Positions 1 through 10,918 of a stretch of DNA of 64,000 nt are shown here, piece after piece. The stretch is from Trichopria drosophilae. Taxonomy: Eukaryota; Arthropoda; Insecta; Hymenoptera; Diapriidae. Position 1 is the stretch's first letter. Every line of letters starts with the position of its first letter. The stretch covers positions 23,139,001-23,203,000 of the forward strand of contig CM059582.1 in assembly GCA_030407085.1 (NCBI GenBank). Reading direction: 5' to 3'. Under the pieces are notes generated by a model. That model was given only the letters and a program-made list of their open reading frames with translations, was not told where the DNA came from and did not search any database. The position numbers and the translations under genes were made by a program.

Positions 1-448
1 TGTTTGAAAGGTTTTTCTCCAATGAATTGAATACGCGATATTTTTAGGTGAAAAAGTGCTCTGATTACTTATTATGTAAATTTTGTTTTTTTAAAAAATA
101 GTGAAAAATTTCGCTGTAGCCAAGAAAATTAACATTTTGAATCTTATTGAAAAAAAAGTATCTCTCTGCGTTAAAGGGTTAGATCGATAGCTAAACAATA
201 AAAGAATACGATGCCACTCATTAACCGGTGAGCACTTTATAGCACCAATAACTTCCTGAAATCGCTTATTTTCATTTTCTTGTTTGTAATTTCGTTAAAA
301 CGCCTTTTTCCCTAAATGACTGGGTTGACATTAACTGACATGTATCTAAAAAATTAATAAAACAATCATTGCAAAATTTAAAATTATGATTTCCTATCAA
401 ATAATCAAGAATATGAACAAACATATTGCACGATATCATATTTTAATA
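1..448. other. AT-rich intergenic DNA, nothing recognised
   Basis: AT-rich sequence with A/T runs. No open frame of note, no repeat and no splice-like structure that I can support. Confidence 0.6.
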
Positions 449-578
449 GTATATTACTCAACGAGGGAGGTAAAATAAAGAATGTCTCAGGCTGCGTGTA
501 ATTTTTACCCGAGGTGAAGCCGAGGGTGAAAAACTTGTAGTCTGAGGCATTCTTTTTTACTTCCCGAGGGAAGTATAC
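449..578. repeat. Short hairpin repeat (foldback, about 130 bp)
   Basis: The left half (449-514) and right half (515-578) are imperfect reverse complements from end to end. The outer arms are GTATA...GAGGGA against ...GAGGGAAGTATAC. Blocks such as AAGAATGYCTCAG pair with their complement across the centre, and the tip is CCCGAGGTGAAGCCGAGGG. It is markedly more GC-rich than its flanks. The whole unit could fold into one long stem. It is most likely a small foldback or MITE-type insertion; no target duplication is clear, so the class is undecided. Confidence 0.7.
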
Positions 579-970
579 GATTTTTCTTCATAACAGGAAG
601 AAAAAGAAGAAACTTTCCTCCCGCAAGCTTTCGTCCCAGTGTGATGAAAAAGGTGTTTTTTCTACATTATTAGGAACAAGATAACGGCAAAAATTAAATT
701 AATTTTTTCAAACTTAATGTTTAAAAAAAAATTAATTTAACAATGTGTACACATTTTTTTTATTTTCACGTAAAAAGTGACGTCTCTAAACGTTTAGGAA
801 GTAAGAAAATAGAAAAAAGATCACAAATTTGTGTGAAATATTAACAAAATATTGTCAAAGTTCCATTGAATGGTATTCATTTCTTTCTGTCAAGAAAAGA
901 ATAATCCTAAACGAAAAGGAAAAATGAGTTATTTACAATGTTTTTCCTCCTCGTTATATATTGATTTAAT
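579..970. other. AT-rich spacer
   Basis: Lies between the hairpin repeat and the MITE. It is AT-rich with several A- and T-runs, and nothing is recognised in it. Confidence 0.55.
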
Positions 971-974
971 TTAA

Positions 975-1467
975 CCCTTTGAAGCATGCATTTTTCTTTA
1001 CGCTGAAATTAGCTGAAATTTATTACTCGGGAGTTTTCGGAACCGCTGATTTCGAATCTGGCCGCAGATTTTCAAAATTCAAAATGGCGGATCCAATATC
1101 GCCGACTGAAATCTAGGGTGAATCTTACTCGTTTTTACATTTCCGTCGGCCATTTTGGATTCGCCATTTTGAATTTTGAAAATCTGAGACCTGATTCGTA
1201 ATCAGAGACCCCGAAACCTCCGAATACCCAGTCTCGTTATATTTGAGTGACGTTTTCTTCTCTACATATATTTTCCGTAAAAAATCCACCATTTTTACAC
1301 TTATTTAATTTTTTTAAACAATACAACATGATAATTAATTACAAATATTGATTTATTTAAAGTAAGGAAGCAAAATATTGCTGCAAATTAATGAATAATT
1401 ACCTTATATATGAAAATAATTAATTACAAAAAGGTGTAGCATATATGCTACTCTATGCTTCAAAGGG
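975..1467. mobile_element. piggyBac-like MITE (non-autonomous)
   Basis: A 493-bp element. It begins CCCTTTGAAGCAT directly after TTAA (971-974) and ends ATGCTTCAAAGGG directly before TTAA (1468-1471), giving a perfect 13-bp terminal inverted repeat with the TTAA target site on both sides. TTAA targets and termini starting CCC are hallmarks of the piggyBac superfamily. Inside, about 1025-1094 and 1157-1232 form a second inverted repeat carrying a module with AAAATGGCGGATCC and its complement. There is no coding capacity, so it must rely on a transposase from elsewhere. Related, more decayed pieces lie at about 9.34-10.09, 16.92, 24.13, 42.87 and 61.4 kb. Confidence 0.85.
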
Positions 1468-1471
1468 TTAA

Positions 1472-2317
1472 CTAAATGAAAATTAAATAAATATGTATTT
1501 ATTGTGTATTCCATGTTAAACGACTGAAACTTTTTATTAATGTTGAATTCACAAATCGTTAGAGTTTGTTCATCAACAAGGGTTTTGCCCAGAATTCTGA
1601 AAAACTGAAAAAAGTAGTGAATACATAATAATTTCCATATTGACCTAAAATATTATTTCATAAAAGAAAACGTGGAATAATTCGTTAAAAACTTTGTAAA
1701 ACTGGCTAACTCTTGGTTTGTAAAAAAATATAGAAGTTACTTTTTAAATTTGATCAACCAAAAAGTAGATGAATTTTCTTGTTCTGATCTGTTTTTTTCA
1801 TTATGTATCACATTTCATAAACATGTAATGGATGAAAGTCGTAGGAAAAACTTAAGAAAAAATAAAGTAACTCTTGTTTTTAAGAAAAATCAGAATAGTC
1901 GGATAACTTGATGGTATCTAAATGTAACGAAGAAATTGGTTCTTGATCACAAAATAATATTGCAATTAGGATTGTATGATAAATTATTTTCACCATTATA
2001 CAAAAAAGAACAGGATTTCTTTGCTTTTAACAACAATCTTAGGAATGGTGAAATATTGACTTAGTTATTTCTTACTTATTTCAGTCGCAAAAATATTAAC
2101 TACTTAATATATTGAATAAGCGTATGAACGAAATTGTAAGGGTCTTATTTCCCTTTAATTTCATGTTTATGTTAAACAATAGAATAACTTTTACTCCATA
2201 TAATACGTAGAAATACGAATCACTTAAAATTTTTAATATGTTGAAAACCTATTCATATATAAAAAATGTTCAACATGATTTATGTATAGAAATGTATACA
2301 TGAATTCCTTTAGTATA
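1472..2317. other. AT-rich intergenic DNA
   Basis: No gene, RNA or repeat structure recognised. Only short chance open frames are present. Confidence 0.55.
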
Positions 2318-2381
2318 CGAGAAATCCTATACTGTCTGTTACTACTTATGCGAGAAATCCTATACTGTCTGTTACTACTTA
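2318..2381. repeat. Tandem duplication, 33-bp period, two copies
   Basis: A 31-bp segment starting CGAGAAATCCTATACTGTCT occurs at 2318-2348 and again, identical, at 2351-2381, separated by TG. Perfect identity implies a recent local duplication, for example by slippage. Just after it the sequence becomes slightly more GC-rich (to about 2470). Confidence 0.9.
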
Positions 2382-2988
2382 GCGAGCAATCACGCGCTTC
2401 AGTAGTATTATACCTCCCCCGTCAGACATATTATGTTCAACGGCAGCTGCAGTGGTAATGGAAGCCCATATTATTGCTGACTAATTCTGTACTTTTGTGT
2501 TATTTGTTTCATCAGGTGTAAAAAAGATTGACAGTAATCATTTCAATTTAGAATTCAAACGGTACACTCGAACAAATCTGAAAACCTTTAGTATTATATC
2601 AGTTGTTTGGAATTTTACAAAGTGTATGCTTACATGAAATGTCTGTTTATCACTAGTTTCGTCGCAGTTTCATAGTCTTAAGTAAACTAAAGCGCAAAAG
2701 GCTTCATGAATTAGTATGTACTATGAATGACTTAGAGTCGAAAGAAAATTTTAAATTCGAATCAACCTACACAATAATGTTTTCTTTTTTAATCCAAATA
2801 TTTTTTTTATATGATAATCATTATATAACATTATGATGGTGAACACGTAATGTCTTCATGACAATAATTAGTATCTCACTTTTATCTTTCCATGGCTGTA
2901 AAAATCGCCTTTTCTTGCTTCACTCTCAACAAAATCTCTACTATTTGGCATCAATAATCAAATTAATCAAATAAAGACATTTTTTCTC
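2382..2988. other. Intergenic or 3' flank of the candidate exon
   Basis: AT-rich, with a short GC-richer patch at about 2390-2470. If the minus-strand exon at 2989-3160 is real, this stretch would hold its 3' UTR. I do not see an unambiguous minus-strand poly(A) signal near the stop. Confidence 0.4.
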
Positions 2989-3160
2989 TTAGTGTACCAA
3001 CACAGGTACAGAAAGTCGTCGGTGCATTTTCGCATTGGAACCAAGAACGACATTTCTGTCGGTATCTCGAATGGAAGGAACGTTAGTGAGAGTCGTGCAT
3101 GAGCTGCTGCTTAGGAGTGCATTAATGTACCTTTTCTCTTCGATAGCCGGTGTAACAGGT
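2989..3160 (-). CDS. Candidate 3'-terminal coding exon, unknown protein
   Basis: On the minus strand a T-rich tract ending TTTTTTATTTCAG abuts 3160, a textbook splice acceptor. From there a frame stays open for 56 codons to TAA at 2989-2991. The first exon base completes a codon begun in an upstream exon. The deduced tail starts PVTPAIEEKRYINALLSSSS, is rich in Ser/Thr, contains RRLS (a PKA-type consensus) and ends PVLVH. Base composition is far more balanced than the AT-rich surroundings, as expected for a conserved exon. The composition suits a cytoplasmic C-terminal tail of a receptor or channel, but I do not recognise the family. No partner exon could be joined in phase within the window. 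It could also be a chance frame in a CpG-rich regulatory patch. Confidence 0.27.
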
Positions 3161-3669
3161 CTGAAATAAAAAAGGTCATAATGTAGTACTTTCACGAAAC
3201 TCTGTCCCTTATTCCACTACGTGGTCGTTCTAGAAACGGTGACATTCGCGCTTCGGCACAGCTGCGTCGCGCATAATCGAAGTGACAATAAGTGCGCTAT
3301 AAGATAATTGTGGTGCTACGTATCTCTAGCGGTTTCTTCTCGGTGCGAAATTGATATTGGTGTTATTCAGCATCGCTAGGCTTCTCGGGAAAAAAAACGT
3401 TACCTGCAGAATACCCCTATAATTTCAATAATTTTCTAAGACCGAATGTCGGACGCGACGTTTCGTGGCATACTTCGAATCGATCGTAAGCAGCAATAAA
3501 TATCAACTTCCGGTAGGTGTCGCGGGATCCTGTCGCAAAACCCGTATGCGATGCTTAGCACGTAACCCGTTTCGAAATGCGTCACCTGACAGTCGTGTCT
3601 GATGTAATAAGAGGAAAGGAATTCGGATTTGGTGGTTGGAAACATCAGGAAAATGTTTACCTGTCTCAA
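3161..3669. other. CpG-rich patch, possible exon or regulatory DNA
   Basis: Sharply GC/CpG-richer than either side up to about 3610. On the minus strand a pyrimidine-rich tract ending TTATTACATCAG at about 3607 resembles a second splice acceptor. It is followed by two open frames, one running to TAG at 3436 and another to a TGA near 3510. All three frames contain stops before the CAG/GTAACG donor-like site near 3404, so it cannot be an internal coding exon ending there. It may be an alternative terminal exon, an untranslated exon or an enhancer. Confidence 0.35.
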
Positions 3670-6049
3670 TTACAACATCGAAATACTTTAATAAATCTGG
3701 ATTTGAATGGCAGACCTACTTTAAATCATGTTAAATGCAAAATTCGTCATGATAAAACATAAGACATACATCTCTAGTGAAGGAGATATATAGAACAATT
3801 TTTTAACCCAGATTAAGAATGACTATAGCGATATGAACATAGTTATTACTGATTCATTTCATTCCATTTAAGAAAAAATGGTTTACGTAATACGATAATA
3901 TATTACCACATGAAACCTTTAACCATTTCAAAATCGACTGATATAGTTACGCAAATTATTATTTGTTTATTACTTTTGATTAGTTCAATTAATGAAACGT
4001 GCAATTACCTTGATGAAATATGGACTATTAAATACACAGAAATGAACGTGTCTAAACTATCATCAAAACATTGTTTACGAAGTCGATTTCATGACACTAA
4101 TTAAAATTTAATCCACGATCATGCTCGCAATCAAACGCATCCCAAGCTTTAAGGTGAAATCAATAGTTTAAACGTTGACTAATCATCAGAGCTAATTTTC
4201 CCAATGATTAAAATGCCGAACTGGCTATTATAGGTTGGTATTTTCGAAACACTCTCAATTACAATTGCCCCATTTTAAATGTTGATTATGCGTGTTAAGC
4301 AGTTTATTTTAATCATCTTTATTAAATAATTATTAACTCGCACATATCGCGATAGATGGAATTTAAGTTCCATATGAATAATTCACTTTGCAAAAATAAA
4401 TACGTGAATCAGTTTAGGTATATTGAAATTATTAATTATGACAATATTAATTGATGTTTAAAAAATTATATTACAGTTAATTTATTTTTTATTCATCTCA
4501 ATTTTTAAATACTATAAATACTAGTTACACGAATAAAAATATTAATGACGATTTTTGAGCTTTAATTACATGGATCGAATTAGATACATTCTATGTGTGA
4601 ACCATTTTTGAAATAATTATTATATTATAGTATTACTTTAAAGCTATGATCAGAACAGAATACAAAAATGTTATAAAAAATGGTTAATCAAAATCTTAAG
4701 ACCATTCAGAATTCTACCAAAAATGAAAAAGAAAAGTAAAATTATTATTTAAAGGTGTATTTTTCAGGTAGTTTATACGAATATGGTATTCAGTCCTCGT
4801 AAGTTTTTTCTTGATAACTTTATAAATTATATTTCCAACTGTTTTTTTAACTTTACAATATCTGTAGAAGTAGCCTTTTATTCCCGTTTTAAATTTATGC
4901 AAAAAATAATATTAAAAAATAATATTGACTAAATAAGTAGTTGCCTGTAAGCAGTAAAAAATTACGTAAATTCAAATATATATTAGTTGAATTAAGTAAA
5001 TGATGTTCAACTGTTATCTTCATTTAGTTGGTAGAACTGACATGTAGTTTTTTCAAAATTATTAAAATAAATAGTTTGTATGTGGTTGTAAAAAGATTGA
5101 TTTATTAGAAACTAATGTTTCTTCTAATGAATTTGGACGAATATTAGAATTTAACCAACAATCAAATGTTCTAATATGCATCGAAAATTCTAAGCTAGTT
5201 TCAGAATAGCTTGTACATTGAGTAATATGTTTAGACAATTAGTAAATAAACTATTATTTCAGTAAATGAATCACAATATCCTAAAATCTATCTCTGTAAT
5301 TAACAAATGTAGTAACTTTTTGCGACACAGTCTATATAATTTTTCTACATAAAAATTAAGTTTTTATAATGGAATATTAATTGAAATTTTCCAACATTTC
5401 GCTTCATACGCAAAAGAAAGTTATTGTAAAATTGTCGAAGTAACTGATACATAATATCGTACTATTTATGCATAAATGAGCAGCATTTGAAAAAGAGAAA
5501 ATTTTACGATATGTATTAGATAATGTAATCAGATATATCATGATAACGCTTAAATAATAAGCGACTAAGCAAAGATAGATTTGAAAACAAGATTTTTACT
5601 TCATTATAATTATCAAATTTATATGAAATATGAAAATGGGCCATTCAAAACTGGACGATTTTAGCCAATTTGTTGCAATAACGCAGCATATTTTCTAATA
5701 ATTATTTAATACATTCTCGTTTGTCAAAACCATACTAAAAGTTTTAATGATATGATTCCTCATTAAAAGGATTTGTAATTGAATATTAAAATTAATGCAT
5801 GCTCGAAATATTTACATGTTGCAAGACCATCCTACGAAAAAAGATTATTTTGAAAACAAGTAATTCATAATATCGTATTTTGTATGAATAAATTGACCGC
5901 AATTGGACCATCAAATAAGCTTTTATATTACAGTATCCTTACTGACTTTAGAAATAAATCTGTTTTTTAACAATTTAAAATTAATTTTTCACTGTAAATG
6001 ACTTTTCTTCTTCAACAACTGTAGATAAAATTTATATAAAAAGTACAAC
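3670..6049. other. AT-rich desert
   Basis: Very AT-rich with many short homopolymer runs. Open frames of about 60 codons on both strands are at the length expected by chance. Nothing else is recognised. Confidence 0.6.
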
Positions 6050-6179
6050 AAAATGTTTGTTAATATTACATTTGAATGAAGAAATAATGTACTTATATAT
6101 GTTACGATTAAGTGTTACTTTTTAAATTATCGTAATTTTGTTCATTAATTAATTCAAATGTAATATTAATAAACATTTT
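6050..6179. repeat. Near-perfect inverted repeat, 28-bp arms
   Basis: The arm at 6050-6077 and the reverse complement of 6152-6179 agree at 27 of 28 positions (shared core TTAATATTACATTTGAAT). They are separated by 74 bp of AT-rich sequence with no further pairing outside or inside the arms. A transcript could form a long hairpin. It may be a small foldback insertion; no target duplication is evident. Confidence 0.8.
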
Positions 6180-7586
6180 TTTAGAGAATAAACAAATCTC
6201 ACGAGGGCTGATATCGACATCCAAGATGTAATTAAATTCACGACATTGATGTTATTTTGATTTTTAATTTCAATTTTATTATTACAACCGACCGAATAAG
6301 CCAAGAAAGAATTACTTAATGAAGATGCGAAGTACGCTTTATGGCCCCATATCATATTACTTTAAGCTATTTAGAAAAATATTATATAGAGGTCATCCAA
6401 GAAATGGGTTTACTGGATAACTTTCTAACCAAACGACATTTTACTTTCTACTATCCTGACATTAAAAAACAAAGTAATTTCTCTTATCAAACAGTGACTA
6501 TCTGATAACGAGATGTAAGATTTACAAGATCTTCATTATTAATGAAAACATCACAAGTTAATTTATAGTGAAATAGCCTGGCTCATCATTGCTAAACACT
6601 CAAAGTTAAAATATTAAATTTTCTGCATCAGTCCAATATGGTAAAATGAAGAAAATTACTTAAAGAAGTTATATTATGTTCCACGACACCAACACATCCC
6701 GTATTATTTAATAATAATCAGGAAAATGTTTTATCAAGATAGGATCCAATAAATTTCAGTAAAATGCATAAAAAATACTCGTAGAAATGTCAGCAAATGT
6801 GTTATGTAGCATAACTCAAATTTGAGAAAATTATTGATTTTAAATGAAAAACATTTGCAAAGAATTATTAATAGTTCGAATAATGAAGAACGGATGATAT
6901 TAGAATATTTAAAATTATACGTCAAAGTCCAAACGACTCTGTTAAATTTAAACATATAAAAATTCTATACAAATTAGTTATATACTTTCTGCTACCATTT
7001 AAATTAATGCCTAACCTTGTTAAATAACCGATTTTTTAGTCTTATTTATTATTTTCTCTCTCTATTTAAATGCCGAATGTAACTTTGAACTGACTTTAAA
7101 CAAACTGCCTGCTATAATTACCACTCTATAACTAACGCTGAAATGAATATTTACATCTTTATTAATCACTAATAAATTACGTGTCATGGTCTTTAAAATT
7201 GATTAATTCACGTCATACAATAAAATGTACCAAATTATTTGAAATGTAAACATTTATTACAAATTAAAATAAGTTCGAATTAGTTAGTGAACTACCATTG
7301 CTGAAGTGACTTAAAATTACATTGAAGGAATTATTCACCAGGAATGATTAAGCATTTGCAAGAGTTAAATACATTGAATCTCATTTACAATTTTGAGAAT
7401 CGTATGTGAAAGTCGAATTCATTGATCGTACATTAGGCAGCTCAATTCAAATAATTCATTACTCCTTGTTTTTAATGTCGGTAATTTTTTTATCCAAATA
7501 TCAAATTTGAAATTAAATTTAAATGATATTTTTTCTTAAATTTTCATTTACAAATTATTACAATTTTATCAATAAAGGAAGTTAAA
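6180..7586. other. AT-rich desert
   Basis: Nothing recognised beyond short chance open frames. Confidence 0.6.
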
Positions 7587-7750
7587 CTAAACAACTAGTA
7601 CTCAGTAGTTAACCGTAAGTAATTTAATAAAATAATTCCAAGAAATTCCAAGAAACACGAAAAAAAAATAAAAAGAAAAGAAAGTCGACAATTTTCTTGT
7701 TTTGAGTTTACAGTCTAAACACCTAGTACTCAGTAACTAACCGTAAGCAG
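7587..7750. repeat. Direct repeat pair 128 bp apart
   Basis: A 33-bp segment, CTAAACA followed by CTAGTACTCAGTA and ending AACCGTAAG, occurs at 7587-7619 and again at 7715-7747 with about three mismatches. The sequence between is A-rich and not repeated. This could be an old local duplication or the footprints of an insertion between the copies. Confidence 0.75.
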
Positions 7751-9332
7751 TTACTAATTCCGAAAATTTTAATAAAAAGAGTTAAATTTCTCTTTCGTGC
7801 TGTTAAGCCATATTTTATTTGTATTTTAACTGTTATTATTTTTCAACTTGTAAATAATAAACATGCATACTTTAGCTTGCACAGAAAGAAAACATACTTT
7901 AATTCAGATACACATTATTAATAAATAAAGTTAGTTTTCATTAACAAAACCTGAATGCAAGTGGAAAGTCCACGTAATAGTATATTTACACAATGTCCAT
8001 ATTTTACCACGTCAAATATGAAATCAATCACAAATTGATCACGTGCAAATATATTACAGCTAAGATTAATTCAATCATTGTTAACCAATTACGTACAAAT
8101 ATAGTGACAACAGCTAAAAGTATTGTGGTTTGAGCATGTAAAATATTATACCACGGTAATTTAATTTATTCATCGTATTTGGTAAACATTTTCGTATCTT
8201 AATATAATATAAACTACAAATTAAATGAGAGGTGACATTGGTATCGATGATGGAAAGTCAAATGTCATTGACGTTAGGACGTCCGCCCGATTTTGTCATG
8301 GTCATCGTCACTATTAGGGTCATTGTCAATGTAATTTTAACTGTTTTGCAGATGTATATTATTAGATGTCATCGTTTCGGATTACACGTCTCTAGAAGAG
8401 TAGATTATTGATCCATACACTGGGTATTTCATCATTAAACCTCTCGACGCACAAAGCGAGATTCGTCCATGATTTTATCACTGGCCACGTCTCTAGAGTC
8501 TTTCGTTATTAATTCCGTAATTCTCAGGGAAAAAGTTCTACATGTAGATAATAACAAACGTAATAACATTAGCGATATACCGTAAAAAGAATTTACGTTT
8601 AATATCGATTGATAGTTATATCGAGATAAAAATTATCACTGAAAATGACATTAGTATTTGTGTCAGGGATTTTATCATTATTCCCGTTCTCATCCGAATA
8701 ATTCTCGTTTGCAAACGTTTCATTCGTTACTATTACATCTTATTCCCTTTAATTGCGAATATTTAATCATGATTATTAACGTATTTAAATATTGCTTTTA
8801 TGATTAAAAAGTAATTAGCAATGACAATTTTACAAACGTTTTTGTAACTGTGAAATAATTATGGAATGCAATTAGTATACAAACGTTCCTCTTTAGCAAT
8901 TCATTACCAGTTTCTACAGGTATACTGCGAACGTTTTGTAGTATTTTACATATTTCTAAAAAGAAGATACATATTTCTATAAGTCATTTTATTTACAGGA
9001 AGACGGTTCTCATAACTAATAATTGTAAATTTATTTACTCTAATGGATTTACATTAATATGGATTATTACGATATAAAATTATAATAATATATAAAAGAT
9101 AATATTTTAATTTTTACTGCTTTTGAATCGAATGGCACTACTATTACAAACTGGTGACCATCATATATATACATAAAAGATGTAAAATAAAAGTTTTGCG
9201 GGAACAGAGCAACAACTATCTCTCTTCTGTACGTAAAAATTGTAACAAAAAAAAATACCAGAAACTTTGAAAACTTCGAATTAAACAAAAAACTAATGCG
9301 AATATTGTTGAAATTAGACCATTAAAGATTGC
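7751..9332. other. AT-rich intergenic DNA
   Basis: Mostly featureless. At about 8220-8560 the sequence is less AT-rich and contains several GTCAT/TCATTG words in both orientations, but no structure that I can name. Confidence 0.5.
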
Positions 9333-9336
9333 TTAA

Positions 9337-10090
9337 CCCATTACTGATGCTATAATTTCAAAGAAAGTGCTTAAAATGCCAAAAAAAATGTATTGGATGT
9401 TAATAATACTTGGTACAGGTAGTTTTTTTTTGGGTCGCTGATTTCGAATATGGAAATTTTGCAAATTCAAAATGACCGATCCAATATGACGAATGAATTT
9501 TTAAATATCGAAAATAATCACTTTAATCTTTTGGGTCAGGTGATAATAAATCTGCGGTCAGATGATAAAAATTCCAAAATTGAAATAGTTGAAACAAATA
9601 TTATGTTGAATTCCTTATCTTTGAGATAATTAGACTCAACTTTTTCGGGCTTAGTCGTAAATTGATGAATGTGTATTATAAAAATTTGTGCTACGCGTTA
9701 ACCAATTGTCTCATATCATAAATCACTAAAACATCATAAGTAAGTAACTTGCTAACGCTTTCTATAAACACTATACAGCAGGTAAACAATGTAATACCAA
9801 AACTAATGAAGAGAGGCCCGAGTAATGAGTTTCAAGTAAAATGGTTCAATTTTTGAGAACGGTGTTCGGCATATATTGGATCCGACAGTTTGGATTTTTC
9901 AAAATCTGACTGTAAATTCGTAATCAGCGACCCCAAAAAAACCCCGAGTAATGAGTTTCAAGCAGAATGGTTTGACTTTTCAAAAATATGTCCGCTATTT
10001 TGGTTCAGCCATTTTGAATTTCCAAAATCTAACTTCAGATTCGTAATCAACGACTGCAAAACCTCTTAGATTAACAAGTTTCAAGCGGAA
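9337..10090. mobile_element. Decayed MITE relative with tandem ~125-bp units
   Basis: It begins CCCATTACTGATGC immediately after TTAA (9333-9336), a piggyBac-like context. At 9431-9493 a module reads GGTCGCTGATTTCGAAT and then ATTCAAAATGACCGATCC, matching the internal module of the 975-1467 MITE. At about 9818-10090 the reverse-complement module is repeated in tandem. The phrase CCGAGTAATGAGTTTCAAG recurs at 9818 and 9944 (126-bp period), with a diverged third unit ending near 10087. No clear matching right terminus is visible, so the right boundary is approximate. Confidence 0.5.
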
Positions 10091-10282
10091 CTACCATCTT
10101 TGTGGACGTATATTTTTTTGTTCACGCATCCATTACGAAAATGGACAACGTCTGCATATTCGGTACACCTTAGACTGCCTAGAAATGGATTTGATTTTAA
10201 TTTACATAAATTCTAGAATTTGTTAGTCTAATTCATATCATCACGAAGATTTGCGTTTTTCCGGCAGTTTAGGAAAGGCCGA

Positions 10283-10304
10283 AATGACGAAGATCTTCGT
10301 CATT
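10283..10304. repeat. 22-bp perfect palindrome
   Basis: The core ATGACGAAGATCTTCGTCAT is its own reverse complement, extended by one A/T pair on each side. It sits in a slightly GC-richer stretch (10255-10320). It could be a dimeric transcription-factor site or the tip of a decayed foldback; the sequence does not say which. Confidence 0.9.
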
Positions 10305-10710
10305 GACAGTGAAGGACTAGTCATTAGGTAAAAATAATAATATATTGTAGATAAATTTACTAATTTTTTTTCATAAACTTAATCACAACGATATCAAATT
10401 TACGTCATATTGTCGCACTTGTGTTTACCATGTTTTGAACATTTTTTACAAATCTAACAATAATTGTGACTTTAACCAGGAAAATTTAATCGAAATGATT
10501 TAACGAGAAAAAAGGTAAATAATATCGAGGTACATTAACCCGAATAACTGATTACCATAATCAGACATTGTTTAACTAAACACATCTGGTATTTTTCCCA
10601 CAAGATTTTTTTTAGCGTACAATTAAATTTAATCCTTATTTTTGTCTTTGTATCGGCGCGAACATTAAGACGGTTTTCGTCTTCTATTTGAATAGCCCAG
10701 CTAATTTTTT
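10305..10710. other. AT-rich spacer
   Basis: Nothing recognised. Confidence 0.55.
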
Positions 10711-10918
10711 CTACACTGAAGAACAAAATTGGTAATATTTATCAAATATGTGGTTGCATGTTAGTAAACAAATATTAAATAATGCCAACTACATATTAGT
10801 TGAATCGGTATCATGGTGTAGTTGGACGCACTAATTTGTAGTTGCATTGACTAAATATTTAGGTGTTATTCGGCAAGCCAATATTTAGTAAAAATTAGTA
10901 ATTTTTGTTTCAGTGTAG
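10711..10918. mobile_element. Palindromic MITE-like element, 208 bp
   Basis: It starts CTACACTGAA and ends with CAGTGTAG, its inverse. Pairing continues inward: the left outer arm (10711-10760) matches the inverse of 10870-10918, and the inner block AACTACATATTAG (10786-10798) matches the inverse of CTAATTTGTAGTTG (10830-10843). Almost the whole element can fold on itself. Several ATTAGTA/TTACTAA words occur inside, a feature shared with the structure at 22.49-22.67 kb. No coding content. The superfamily is not determined because no target duplication is clear. Confidence 0.7.
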
